Source of the DNA: Litoditis marina | Lineage: Eukaryota > Nematoda > Chromadorea > Rhabditida > Rhabditidae | Reading direction: 5' to 3' | Assembly: GCA_964036275.1 (NCBI GenBank) | Contig: OZ038436.1 | Location: 21,603,904 to 21,667,903 of the forward strand | Length of the DNA stretch: 64,000 bases | Shown here: piece after piece, positions 13,416 to 25,900 of the stretch | Layout: the number at the start of each line of letters is the position of its first letter | Numbering within the stretch: position 1 is the stretch's first letter | Made by a program: the position numbers and the translations under genes | The notes under the pieces: model-generated | What the model was told of the DNA's origin: nothing | The model's database searches: none | Seen by the model: the letters and a program-made list of their open reading frames with translations, nothing else

Positions 13416-16400
13416 TCAATGCCATCTCTCCGCCAAACTGTCCACGGATAATCTCTTTGGCACGGCCAGGGAAGTCGAGGCGTCACTACGTAGTAGCTGT
13501 TTACGTCGTCGATAAGCTCTTCCTAGTAGACGCCATTTGGAATCAGCCTAAACATTAGGGTTTCTTGATAAGTGGAGTTTGGCTAAGTTTCAAGTTAAGG
13601 TTAGTCAAGTTCAGTTGAGTTTATTCTTGTTCGAAACGAAAGATAACCCATAACGGTCAGCTCGCTAATTTACCCCCATGGTAATATCTGGTCACGATTT
13701 TCAACCAGGATCAGCTCAAACAGTTAGGCTAATCACTTTTAAAGTTAATTTAAATTTTGCGCTCTAGAGTATAGTATCATCAGAACTTAATCAAATTTGC
13801 AATTCAGCTACTTCCGTTATAAACTCTCAGTGTGTTACTGTTTTGGGCGCGTAATTCGATGCATACTTACATTGAAATTCAATGCCGTGCGGCCTAGAGC
13901 GAATCAATTTACATAAACGAAACTTGGAATAACAAGATAGCGACTAGGAAAGGGTTACACATTCCGAGTGTTCACAAAAATAATGCAAAAAAAAATTATT
14001 TCTTTAATTTTCCGAGCGAATTTGTAGTTCTAGCAAAGAGTTTTATGTAGTTCAAACTTCAACTGTGTATCAAATGAATCAAAGCGTTAAAATAGGTATT
14101 GTTCTTCCGAACTAATAAATTATGAACGAGTTCATCTTCTTCAAGTGCGAATTGAAGAAGATCGGAAACTATCAAGAAAATTATTTTTTTTAATCTTCAT
14201 TCTAGTTAGCTGACCTTCATTTGAGCACTAGCTCTCGGAGATAGGGAATCCTGGGAGCTTAGGGAGGAGTTGGAAGTATGTGGCATACCGGGATAGTGCG
14301 AGCGGGAGGACCAACTGAAAAAGATGTTTGAGAGAAACTGATGATTAGTTCTCATTTAGAATTAGAAGTTGAGAGTAGATAGACAGTCAGTATTCTTGAA
14401 TTTATCAAGTAGATCTTAAACAGGGCAATCTTGAACGATGAATGGTGGACAAGTAAACCATTCATTTGAAAGTTAAAAAAACGCGAAAACTCCCTCGTCT
14501 TCATGGGTTTTTTTTTCGGTTTTTCTCACAAACAAAGAATTAATATGAATGTTGTATGAAATCTATAGCGCCTAGAAAACACTTTCGAGAGGTGATAGTT
14601 TAACGTTCCACAGACTGTCCAAAACATAGCTGCGATACTCAAAAGATCTTCTCATGAACGATGACTCTACCTTGAGTTCGGGGGAATCAGACTGTGCCGC
14701 GGTGATAGTTTGACCTTTGACTCCAGGTACTCCCTTGTGACCATTTCCCGGTCAGCCGGCTGGAACTATCAGTTCAAAACTCTTCTCTCAATAAACTGAA
14801 TTGGAATAACGGATCTTTTGTAGTTTACACTTAAACTCATAGCTGTCGTTTTTTTATTAACTTTATAATTCGATCTCAAGACTGAACACAGAAACATTCA
14901 GTTCATTCGCTTTCTTTGTAGTTTGATCCCATGCACTTTGAGCGTAAATCGGTGTGATGTATTGGAGCCATCAAACTACCTACAAATGACAATTGAGCTC
15001 ACCTTTTCATGTCTCCAGAAATACTGAACGAATATCCGTTTCTTGAAGGCATAACTTCGTTCGCCCTCTGAAAAAATAAGACCATGGCATAAATTCGTCA
15101 TTCCTGCTTTTTTGTTGCTTCGATGGTAAATCTCAGATTACAAAATCACAAAATCCATCCTACCTTCTGTAATCGGACTTATAACAGACACGATTCGGTG
15201 GAAAGCAAGACACGTCCTCCAGCTACTGAAGAAGCGCGACACTCGGAACACCTGCAAAATTCACTTATAACTAAACAGAACACCTTAATTTGTATTCATC
15301 TAGTTCATACGTCCGGCATGTGACATGAAAAACATGTTTATTATTAAGCACCCAAACTCCCACCCCAGGATCTCAATCGCGCGCAGCGCGAAGCGCTGTG
15401 CGAGATTTGTCTTTGGTCCGGCTAATGCGCGCCTCCGTTTTTTTAGTTTTCTCATAAAAAAGCTCAAATTCGCAAAACAAAACTTTTAATAATTCGGAAA
15501 TGTTCTACAGCGTATTTGCAAGTTGTGTTTCAAATTTGAACGAAATCCGTTGAGTTTGAGTCAAGTTATGACGTTTTCGCTTCATCCAGAGCGCCAACTT
15601 CCGTCGTGTTTCCTTCCGTCCGTTCTTCCTTCCTTCCGGGCGTTTACACAATACTATCTAGACCGTAACAGAACCGATTTTGCTGAGTTTTGGAGTCATG
15701 ATAGGATTCCTACTCAATGCCCAGCTACGCAATTTTTTTTTTGAAAAAAATCATTTCTCACCAAATTACAGCCTTTCGAATTGAAGTCTCTGCGTCTCTC
15801 CATTTAGCACGCTCTCTCGCTCTCTCTGTCAGGTCGGTTATGCGAACTGTCTTGTAACTTAGGGTAACACTGACCGATTTCGATGAAAATTCAAATATGA
15901 TACCATCGTGACTTCAATTTAAGTACAACGTATTCTATCGGTGACGTCATTTAGGGTTCTGGAGACCCGATGACGTCATCTTTGAAAAGTGCAAAGTTGA
16001 CGTCAAATATTTCTCCAAATGATGATAATGGTTGGCAAGTGGGTTATTAACGATGGCGCTACATCGGAAGGTGTCGTATTCTGGGATTCTGAAAGCCAGA
16101 TGACGTCATATTCAAAAGTTTAAAGTTGACGTCAAATATGTTTTCAAATGATGATAATAGTTGGCAAGTGGGGTATTAACGGTGAAACTTTATCTAAACA
16201 TGACGTATTCTGGAATTCTGAAAGCCGGATGACGTAATTTTTGAAAAGTTCAAAGTTGACGTCACACATATTTTCAAATGTGAAAATATCTCCGAAATGG
16301 TATATTAACGATGAAACTTTATCTAAATATGACTTATTCTGGAATTCAGGAGGCCAGATCTCCGATGACGTCAACTTAAAAAAAATTGACGTGAAATATG

Positions 16401-19400
16401 TTTTGAATGCTGAAAGTTTCTTAAAAATGATCAATTCACGATGAAACTTCATTCAAACATGACGTATTCTGGGATTCTGAAGGGCAGATAAAGTAAGTTT
16501 TTAGAACTGCAATGTTGACGTCATTTTTTTTCGAATGGTGGTAATACTTGACAAGTGGTTCATTAAGAAAACAATTTTATCTGCACCGTACAGATCAAAC
16601 CACCTCTCTACATACCTACGGCATGTATACAAAAAGAGAAAAATTCATGAAAAAGTGGGGGCCCAACGACTGTGAGATTTGTCTTCTGCTGTGCGCCCCT
16701 TAGACAGCTACTCTCAAATGGAGCAGCTACTGCTACAAAACCGAAAAATACTATTATACTCAAGTATAACTGTTCATTACAAACATACAAAAGTCGTAAA
16801 ATATTTTTTCAAACCTGTAAACTAGAATCTGCAAATCACAGATGTTAACTCAACGTAGTCAATTATAGAGTTCCTGGTTTTGTGCACAATGGTTGGCATT
16901 TCTTGTCATTACTCCAATTCTAGCTGCCGTATCGTTTTTAATGTTATTCAACAGTTGTTCTCTCTTTCGCAGCTGTGACTTGTAGATTCTAGTTTACAGG
17001 TTTGAAAAAATATTTTACGACTTTTGTATGTTTGTAATGAACAGTTATACTTGAGTATAATAGTATTTTTCGGTTTTGTAGCAGTAGCTGCTCCATTTGA
17101 GAGTAGCTGTCTAAGGGGCGCACAGCAGAAGACAAATCTCACAGTCGTTGGGCCCCCACTTTTTCATGAATCAATAATACAGTTTCGCCCGATCGCGCCT
17201 CATTACTCTGAAGCGCAGCTTGAAATACAGGGCAAACAAATCTAATTTCTTATTTTCGGTATATGAAAAGTTAATAAACGGAAATTGATACCTGATTTAA
17301 GGGTACTTTCGTGATTCCGGCACCTCGAGCTCTTGATCGATAGGCACCTCGCATCTCACCGCGGCAGGTCAGGAGATGGACCTAAAACAAATATTGGTCA
17401 ATTTTACGTAACGTAAACGTGAAATTACGTCAGAAAGGGGAAAAATAACACTGTACGTCCTATCGAAGAGTTGCGCACCTGACATATACGTGCTTGACGT
17501 AATTAAACCAATAGTATATTTTTCGTGTTTTTGTGATTTTACCTCGCCGATTTGTTTTAGCTGTTACAAACGTAGGTGAGGTTATAATGTTACATTAGCA
17601 CTACTCGATGTTTACGTACGTTGCACCCAAAACCACTACAGTAGATAGAAATAAATCATAAGTCGGAGTGTGTACTTCGGTGGAACGTTACGTGGTGAAT
17701 CGTAAACACCTATTCTGTTCTATAAATTTATTTTAAAGTACCTGATGGAACGTCGTCATGTTTTCGGAAGAGTGAAACCGCGTGGAACTGCTCGTTTGTT
17801 TCCACCATTGCTGGTCAGAAAGAATTTCGTCCACGGACACCTGAAAATGATTCTCAACTATTTCTCTTCAGAAAAAAACAACTCCAGGCATATTCGCCTC
17901 CAATTTTATTGTTCTGAAATCGCTTGGAACTGCCGTTTTTGGGAGGGGATTCACAGACACACAAAAGAAAAATTCATTTCAGTTTCAGAACTCTGTGATG
18001 TTTACTTTTTTGTTGATGACTTTGCTTTTGTTGTGTGAACTTGTCAGAGTTTTAACTGAACGCTTCTGAAGTCCGTTCTTCCTTGGGAGTTGAGAAAGAA
18101 CACTACAAACTACAAACCTCATCACCGTCACATATGAAACAGAAGTTGTCCACGACCATTGAGGGAGGCGTCTGGAAAATATTGAATCAAAATAGTGCAC
18201 TAGGTAAAAGACGTGTGGGTATGTGTATCAAAACCAGACTGGCTGTTCATAACTGACGTTTGCGATCAGCAGATATATGAATCGCGCGCAGCGCGAAGCG
18301 CTGCGCAGATTAGTTTTTGATCACAACATTGCGGACTTTCAAAAGTGGTTTTATGCCATTTTCTCAAAAACTCCTGAACGGATTTTTGAGATTTTGATGG
18401 AAAGAGATAGAGGAGGAAAGGCTTTATCATTGAGTTATTCGATATTTGATGTGCGACCAGTGATCTACAGTTATGCTGAATATCGTCTCGCAAAAATGTC
18501 TTCCGACGGCGGCCGCGTGGCGCGGCGTGGCGCGGCGCGGAGTGGCGCGGCGCGGCGGCCGCAAAACCGACGAATTTAACCGATTCGTCTGAAATTTGGA
18601 ATATAGTTAGAAACAGCAGAGTTATGTATAAATCTGAAATCTTGGACCAATCGGTTAAAAATGAGTCATTTTATCGCCTTGGAAACATTGCATTTAGCTG
18701 CTTTGACAATCACTTCTAGATGTGCGGAGTGTGCGCAGTGAGCTGTTGTTCCGCCTTTTGGTGGTTTGAATAGATCAAAATATATTGGAAAAACAATTGT
18801 GTTAATCCGTAGAGATCCTGACTACATAAAAAGGTTAATCGAACAAAAACAAAAATGCTGTCCGTGAAAGGATTCGAACCCTCGGCCTACTGAACTGTAG
18901 TGCGCTGCTCTGCCGACTGAGCCAAATCGTCACGAAGGAAGAAAAAATGGACGGCGCCACACGTGCGCTGCCCGAAATCAAGGATTGATCACGGTTTCTG
19001 AGAGAATGCTTACTAACCAGAGTTCTAACGCAGTTTATGTTCTGCAAATCAACTTAGTATTCATTGTTACGTTCAAAAAAGTATAATAATAATGGATTAG
19101 ATGCTCATTATTTCCTATCTATTGATTCATTATTTCCTTCGGAAATATAGAAAATGAGGACAATTTGTATAAAAAAAACGATGTAAAGTGAGAGACGATT
19201 AGCTTTTGAGATTGAACTGCATGGAATATAGAAAAGGAGGACAATAACTCAAGAGGGAAAAAAAATCTAATCTCGCAATTTTCATGATCATCCTGACAGA
19301 CTGATTCAAAAAATATATGCTAAATCTTTTAGAAAAGTCCGCTTACACTAAAAACGTATCTGAAACAAAAATCAGCTATACTGTCAGTCTATCGCACAGT

Positions 19401-21307
19401 CACGTGAAACATGTTAAACACAGCAGAACTCGGAAACGTGAAACGACAAAGTGCACACTTAGGCTATTAGAATGCTAACTTTACATGAATATTCAAGAAA
19501 CTTATAGTGTACTCTGTTCTGTTATCATTTTTGAATCAATGGTGATAATCATATTAGGTTTTTTTTCACTGAAAAACAAAATGTTTTTGACCCATGAAAA
19601 TTGCGAGATTAGATTTTTTATTTCCCTCTTGAGTTATTGTCCTCCTTTTCTATATTCCATGCAGTTCAATCTCAAAAGCTAATCGTCTCTCACTTTACAT
19701 CGTTTTTTTTATACAAATACTGTTATATTTTCCACGTTTCCGGGAAATATGTGCTTGACTAGCATTCCACCTTGCTGATAAATTTGAGGATAACTCTGTG
19801 GACATAACAATCGGAGTATCGTGACGTGAGTATCTGAGAACGTGTGTAAGTGTCTAGCGACAGTATACCTTGCTGATGTACTTGACGGGACATCGAAGTG
19901 TGTTCGTGAGGGTACTCGGCCCGTCCAACGGCATTTCGTCCACAGAAAACACGGGAATCGGCTCGCACGAGTCGCCGTAGTGGAACAGCATCTCCTGCTC
20001 CTGGTTGTCGTTCACTGCAAAATGATGGTCATAACTGATGACACGTGAGTTTTTTTATTTAATGCGAAATAATAGTAATAATCAATCCCAAGTGAACTTT
20101 TTTTCCGTTTACTGCAAAAGTATAGTCATTGTCATCTCTTCATGAACTTTCCACTCTACAAAACTGTATATTGCCTCTGTTTACGTGTGATTTCGGAAGT
20201 TGTTGAAATTGTAGTTTCGACCGATTTACGGATGTGGTCAATTATAGCCACCATGTTGAAAGCTAGCATTCCAATGTAGTTTTCATCCACTTCAAAAAGT
20301 GTACAATCGAATACAGACTCAAATACCAGAAGTTCGAAGACTTCCTAAGCTTCAAGTCAACTTTACGTGATGCAATCAGATGAAATTTGAAACTTACGGA
20401 AGTCAGCTCTAGGTGCGTTGACCTGCACGGGGAAGTCTATGGTCGAATCCTCAGTATCGTCTCTTGAAAAAATACAAAATAATGTCGAAAGTTTCAAAGT
20501 AGATTCCAAAACTTATATTAGAAACTTTTGAAACACGCGAACGGAGTTCGTTAATCATCACATCGAGAAACAATACCCGAAATATTGCTCTCTAGTTACA
20601 AATCGTTGTTGTTAGTTGACGACTGTTAGTTGAATCAGATTGGTCACAAATGTTTCACTCAGCCCAAATTTTTTACCCAAATTTTCAGTTTAGAACTGAA
20701 AGAAAAGTTCATAGTCTGATTAAGCATTATATTCGTTCATTTGTAATAACAAAAGACTGCAACAGGGGCGGTACTTACAATAATTCAATCACGCCAATAT
20801 GCAATCATAGTAGTTCTGTTGACAATGTGTGTTACCGGCTGTTAGCTTTACCAAAAAACTGACTGATACTAGATACATGTAGGTAAATTTTTAATGAGGA
20901 ACGTTGGGTGGGTTGCCAAATGTTGGACTATGAGCAGACAGTCCTTCTCAGAAATGATCAATATGTGATACTTTGTCTTGGATACAGTGTCCGGTGCGAT
21001 GACTTTTTGTTTTCACTTTGTGAAACATCTAAGTTTCTGCTGGGCTCGCGAACAACTCTCGCAATTGGTCCACGAGCTGTCATGGTTTGCTAGCCTACAT
21101 TTCCAAAAATAGTTCATGAAAAGGTCATGTCACAGTTGGATCGAATGTGTATTGTGCCTCGAGTGTTGATATTTTTTGTTTACAGAGTATCGGACTCGTA
21201 CCTACCTGTCGATCTTGACCATTCTTTGCAATTTCCCCCTGGTTACTGTAGTTGTGACGTCATCATCCAGAATGACAGCAAACATACAAGTGTCGTCCTC
21301 GACAAAT
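13416..21307 (-). CDS. Unrecognised nuclear-type protein (gene B), paralog of gene A
   Basis: Ten phase-matched minus-strand exons: 21206-21307, 20398-20462, 19869-20014, 17742-17840, 17292-17381, 15164-15251, 15003-15067, 14671-14759, 14215-14314 and 13416-13547 (TGA at 13416-13418). About 325 residues are recovered. The 5' end is missing: the first exon found starts in phase and needs two upstream bases. The N-terminal part is acidic (FVEDDTCMFAVILDDDV; DDTEDSTIDFPV). A middle block around VSVDEILSDQQWWKQTSS and a basic block FKKRIFVQYFWRHEK both align without gaps to gene A. The C-terminus is Ser-rich (SSLSSQDSLSPRASAQMK) and then basic (GRAYRRRKQLLR). Basic and Ser-Pro-rich composition suggests a nuclear regulatory protein, but that is inference. 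Introns hold inverted repeats, a TGACGTCA array and a tRNA-like sequence. Confidence 0.8.
15375..15410. repeat. GC-rich hairpin
   Basis: GCGCAGCGCGAAGCGCTGTG inside an AT-rich intron of gene B. It is a shorter or diverged version of the hairpins at 18280-18312 and 60330-60362, and the AT-rich sequence after it could be a third, diverged element of that family. Confidence 0.5.
15940..16560. repeat. ~130-bp tandem array with TGACGTCA sites
   Basis: About five diverged copies of a 129-134-bp unit, within a gene B intron. Each unit has GATGACGTCAT or a one-base variant, then GTTGACGTCA about 27 bases later, then ATGATAATRRTTGGCAAGTG and a GTATTCTGGRATTCTGAA block. Palindromic TGACGTCA or near-matches lie near 15942, 15971, 15998, 16101, 16128, 16230, 16258, 16364 and 16515. 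This octamer is the known CRE/ATF site, but binding here is not shown. Confidence 0.8.
16643..17171. mobile_element. Long inverted repeat, 199-bp arms
   Basis: Left arm 16643-16841 and right arm 16973-17171 are near-perfect reverse complements, with two mismatches seen near the inner ends, around a 131-bp unique spacer. The outer ends read ATTCATGAAAAAGTGGGGGC and its inverse. The structure fits a foldback/MITE-type DNA element. Since it lies in an intron of gene B, the pre-mRNA could form a ~200-bp hairpin. No transposase is present. The matching open frames in the two arms are the same sequence read in opposite directions. Confidence 0.9.
18280..18620 (+). mobile_element. Hairpin-led repeat element, copy 1
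   Basis: It starts with a GC hairpin (GCGCAGCGCGAAGCGCTGCG), continues GCAGATTAGTTTTTG, and about 200 bases later has CGTCTCGCAAAAATGTCTTC followed by a very GC-rich palindromic block between two GCGGCCGC sites (18508-18562). The reverse complement of 60080-60362 has the same three landmarks in the same order, so this is one repeat family in two orientations. The open frame at 18277-18579 is probably not a gene. Confidence 0.65.
18858..18932 (-). ncRNA. tRNA-like sequence with intact Pol III boxes
   Basis: On the minus strand TGGCTCAGTCGG (18913-18924) matches the A box and GGTTCGAATCC (18870-18880) matches the B box, 32 bases apart. A D-stem GCTC/GAGC is present. The acceptor stem does not pair and the anticodon arm is irregular (CTAC/GTAG around a short loop), so it is more likely a tRNA pseudogene or the head of a SINE than a working tRNA. 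It lies in an intron of gene B, on the same strand. Confidence 0.6.
19163..19718. mobile_element. Long inverted repeat, ~125-bp arms
   Basis: Left arm 19163-19286 and right arm 19593-19718 are reverse complements except for a base or two in an A/T run. The outer ends read ATTTGTATAAAAAAAACGAT and its inverse; the inner ends read ATTTTCATG and its inverse. The 306-bp spacer contains a CACGTG-family repeat at 19393-19460, which may have inserted later. The whole structure is within a gene B intron. Confidence 0.9.
19393..19460. repeat. CACGTG-family repeat inside an inverted repeat
   Basis: GCACAGTCACGTGAAACATG, then CAGCAGAACTCGGAAACGTG, then GACAAAGTGCACAC. It is the reverse complement of the arrangement at 12141-12215 and 42481-42560. 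Confidence 0.65.
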
Positions 21308-22945
21308 CTACACAATCATTTAGTATCGATTAATGTTGTTTGATATATTTTTTTTATCAGATTATTGATAGGATATAAAATATATTATAAATGGCTTATG
21401 CGTCATAAGGCTTTTACACAGAATGCTCGCGTGAATTGAAGTTTTGAAGTTTGGTATAATTTAGTTGGATATAATTCCATGAAACTGAGCTTTTTCTCAT
21501 CTCACAGTATATTACTGCCTAATATAACACTTCATTCAGCACGAATAAGCGGTAGAAGAGAGCTGATGCAAAGAAAACACTATCGGTTTCTTATCCCTCG
21601 AGGTTGCTTTGTTCTTTTCGAAATAATGTTATTCACGTATAGTATTGGTGTCTCAACTCTTCTTTGTTCATCACATAACGTAAACTAACTGTGAAACTGT
21701 GAGGAAAACCGTACGGAAATGTTCCGCCCGTCTTACATGCTCGTGGGAAATATCGTCACATCGGGCCAGTCTATTTTTGATTGAAATAAGTTTAGTTACT
21801 GATCTCGACATAATATCTGTCAATGTATCTGTCAATGTAGAAAAATACGATTTCTCCGTCAACATCGCCTATTCCCAGAAGTTCAGCCAAGTGAAACAGC
21901 TAGCTCAGAAGTATCTTCTATACGGCGCTCTAGTTAGAAGATGGAAAGTTCACGTCATCGACCATCTGGTCACGTGAAAAACAGCAGTAGGCGTGCGAGA
22001 TCAATAGATGAACAACGAAAACACTCTTCATTGAAAATCATAAACAAATCTATATATCACGATAGAAGTAAGCAGAAGCACACATACCGGATAAGTGCAT
22101 ATAATCGACCTCCAGAATTATCACAAAGAATCGAAAGTTTGTTTGAGCACAGCTAAATTGCAAACTCTGCTCAAATTTTAAAGTTTTAAGCGGTTGTTTT
22201 TCCATGGTTTTTGTGGGTTTAAAATTTGAGTTTTTTCATTCCCTGAAAATTTCGTGAATTGAACAGAAACAACTTTCAATTCTTTGGGAGTTGAGAGAAA
22301 GCAATGAGAAATGGCACAGATTTGATCAATAGAAAGGCGATCTCAACTGGCCATCACCGACTCGACTCGAAAATTCAAAACAAATAGAAAGTAAAGTAAA
22401 GTTAGAGGATTCTGAGTTTTAAATAAGCCACGTTTTAGATCTGAGAGTTTCAGGTACGTGTACGTTGAATTAACATGTCCTGTCCTCGTACAACATATAT
22501 ATTGAAAGTTACAGATTTTTCATTTGTTCAAAGTAGAAATTTGAAATCTAATTCCATCAATTTTTCACGGAAACGAACTCAAATAAGTTTCCCGAGTCGA
22601 GCACGATGTCGGCTACACCTGAGAAGTTCCCAAAAGCAGGGAATGGACCCGTAGCGAAAGATAAGGAAGAGACACATATAAATAACAAGCAGTTCGGAAG
22701 ACAAAGTGAAAGAGAACGATAATAGAAGAACAGAAGCGGTAGCAAACCATCATTGAGCTCTGTGTGAAATTCTCATGAGCTTTTCATGGGATTGAGCACA
22801 ACCCACGAGCTTTTATTAAGGTTTTAATAAAATCGGTCAAAATACCACAAATGTCAGAGGTTTTCATTGAAAGATGTGTATAACTCGGGAGAAGTTACCC
22901 ATTCTCATGAGTTTGGATGGGTTGCTGCCGCGCCAGACATGCGCA
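21308..22945. other. Interval between gene A and gene B
   Basis: This interval should hold the first exon(s) and promoter of gene B, but I found no phase-matched exon. A plus-strand reading frame starting at 22603 (MSATPEKFPKAG) runs 38 codons. Antisense to it there is an open segment ending in a TGA near 22557 that could be an alternative last exon of gene A. Neither has enough support to be called. Confidence 0.35.
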
Positions 22946-25900
22946 TCACATTTTCTGGAACCTTTTCCTGGCGGCCGGGTCGGTGACGAAGCGCAGAAGC
23001 CGCTGCCGTCGGGGGTCGAACTCCTTCTGCACGCGGGCCTTCTCGACGGCCTTCGCGTTCCGCCAGAGGTACTGCACGAAAAGCCGCTTCTTGAAGCCGG
23101 GATTCGCGTTGCGGTCGTCAGTTGATACCTTTATAATGTGTTGTATATGTATAATTAGGAAATATGTGTAATATGTATAAATTAGCAAAACGCTCTGCCG
23201 TTTAGATATGAGCAAAGATCTATGCAGTTCACTTCAATCGCACTGAGACTTATTGGCAAGTTGCCAAAGTCAGTGGGAATGACGCGCACTACAATAGTGC
23301 TCATAAACAAATGGCAAAGCAAAATGTAACGTGTGATGATGACGGTTGAACATGAACCTATGGAAACAGGAAGATTTAAAAAAACAGAAAATCGAAAACC
23401 TTGTCTATCATGGTGACGATTCGATGGAACGAGGTGCACGTCTTCCAGAAAGAGTAGAACCGAATCACCTTGAGTGAACATTCATTTTTGACAATGCAAT
23501 CAGAAATACTAGTTTTTGTAGTGGTTTTTCGAGGTTACTACTAGCTCGTGGCCGTCTTGTTGAACATTTCATAATGTTTGAAAGGAAAATACCTCTTGAA
23601 AATTCCCATCAAGTTATTCCAACTCTCAGTTTGTTTAGCTATTTTCACTGCGAAAATCATTGTTAAAATGTGACATTTTAACGACGGGGCTTTCAACTTT
23701 GCTACGATATTAGAGTTGGTCGTAGAAATCAATCTGTGTATTTGCGTTTGTTACGATAAAAATTCACAAAACAGTGCAACCTGCGTGAAATCCACTTGTA
23801 AAGTTACACAGAATGGGAAAAATCATGAATTCGAAACAATTTCTCTGTTAAAAAAAAGAAAAACATACAAATCACTTTGTACCTTGTAAACGTGCTGCAG
23901 GGGCACTTTGCTGCTCTGTGGTCGTGAACTGGATCCACTGACAGAAGATCGAGGAGTAGAGGAGGACGAAGGCGCGTGGGACGAATGCTGAAGTATATCA
24001 ATTTCATTATTATCAAAACTGTTCGCCAGATAAAGAAACGGAAAACTCAGTGCATAAAGATGGTACTGGGATTCGCTCGTCAGGAAGCAAATCACTACGC
24101 TGTACGTTTCTCTATTCGGATTTTTAGCTCGATCCACGGTACTTTTTGATTCAAACTCAAAATTTGTGGCTTTGTGTAGAGGTTTAAGTACAACGAAAGT
24201 TTGGTCACTTTGTAAAATCGTTGACGCAAAAAAGGTGAACTTAACATTTCAAGTGAATTGTTTTGAAGGTCCGTATTAATGACCTACCGGGGGCATAGTT
24301 CCTCCAGCAAGTTTGGCAGTGATCACTTTTCCCTTAGCTGTTATGCAGTTCACACGGTGAAACTGCTTCAGATCCTCCGAGTAGAAAAACTGCAATAAAT
24401 CATAACTTGTTCTTGATCAGTTCATTCATGTATAGATTCAATTCTGATCATATTTGATCTACACACTCGTCTCTTTCAGATAATAAAAAACTTGCTCACT
24501 TCGCGAAGCGCAACCGAATGGTGTGATATCTGTCTTTGTTGGTGAAATGTAGACTGCATGCGTCAAAAATGCGAACGTTTGTTTGTATTTCTGAGTTCAT
24601 ACCAAACTTATACTAATTTTCTGTTAACGCCAAAATATTACTTTCTTCGGTTAATTCTTACCAAATAATCGATCTAGGTTTTCTGAAATTATTTCATCTC
24701 TGGTCAAATTGAATAGAAGCAACCTCCGAGCTTGAGACAAAACAGTGCCGGCCGTTTTTTGTGTCTATTAATGTTATTCCACAGTACCTTGGTTGGCCTG
24801 GAAGTATGTCTCCACCACTGATCGTCTCCCAGAATATCCCCCATTCGCACGCTGTCTCCGTCAACCACGAAGCAGTAGTTGTCCTGAAATTTTTCACAAT
24901 AACGTATGTCAACCTAACCTAGAAGAAAAAAAGTTTAACACTAACTTCACTAACATGTTCACCAGCGTGTTATACGTTCTGTGAATTACAGCTTTTCAGT
25001 ACTAGAGCTTAAGATTATTCAATCGTCGTGGTGTGTGATAGTTGTCAATCATTGAACCGCCGCACATAGAAAAATTCAAAAGCATACAACACTCTAAACG
25101 AACTATGTCATTCTTTTTTCCAAATGTCTTCATGTGGTACATTTTGTTTTTCGAGTGTGTGTTTATCACTGAAATTGCGAAAAATGAGGGCGTGGCCTAA
25201 TTCTGACCTCAACCATGATTGGCGGTATGCCGGCTGTCAACATGCTGGCAGGTGCTGCCATGAGGTTGGCGAGGGCGGCCTCTGTCTGCACTGTGTCATG
25301 GTGCACGGAATGTACGGGCATGTCCTTGTGGAAAATCACCTAAAATAGTAATTCATGAATTTTAAATCATCTTAGTTGCCTTCAATTGTTATACGATTAC
25401 AGTGCAATCTGTGAATCTACTGCAATACTAAACCCCTTCACTCTATTCGCAGTTGATAACCGTTGATCGTTTAGTTTGTTCCGGCCTGTTTTCGATCAAT
25501 ACTGTTAGATTTTTGATCAATCTGTATTTGCTGTTAATACTTTTGTGTCAGTCACAATTGATGTTGAAGATGCCTTTCACAGTAACCGAGAGGGGTAAAT
25601 TTCACCAACCGGGTCTTCGGTGCTCAAGAGAGCCTCGGCCGTCAGACCGGAGTCGACCAGTTCGAAGGCGCCGAGGTCCAGGTCGAACCCGGGCGGACCC
25701 TCGTCTTCTGATGACGACTCCTCCGCCATCACACTACAAAGATCAAAGATTAACTATAGATCAAGAGAATGGAAAAAAGCGACAGAGCAACACGGCAAAA
25801 TAAGCGTTATTTGAGCCGCATGCGAGAGAACAAACGTGAGATCTTGGATTACTGTAACCCATGTTCTGAAACGTTCATGAAAATCTAATCATTTTTCAAG

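Noticed and set aside
16608..17245. Two near-identical open frames in opposite orientation
   Set aside because: They are the arms of the 16643-17171 inverted repeat, not two genes.
17745..18038. Plus-strand frame starting MERRHVFGRVKPRG
   Set aside because: It is the complement of gene B exon 17742-17840, whose minus-strand reading aligns with gene A.
18277..18579. 100-codon frame starting MNRAQREALRRLVFD
   Set aside because: It lies wholly within the hairpin-led repeat element, and its Arg/Ala-rich end is the GC palindrome. The second copy near 60.1-60.4 kb does not keep the frame.
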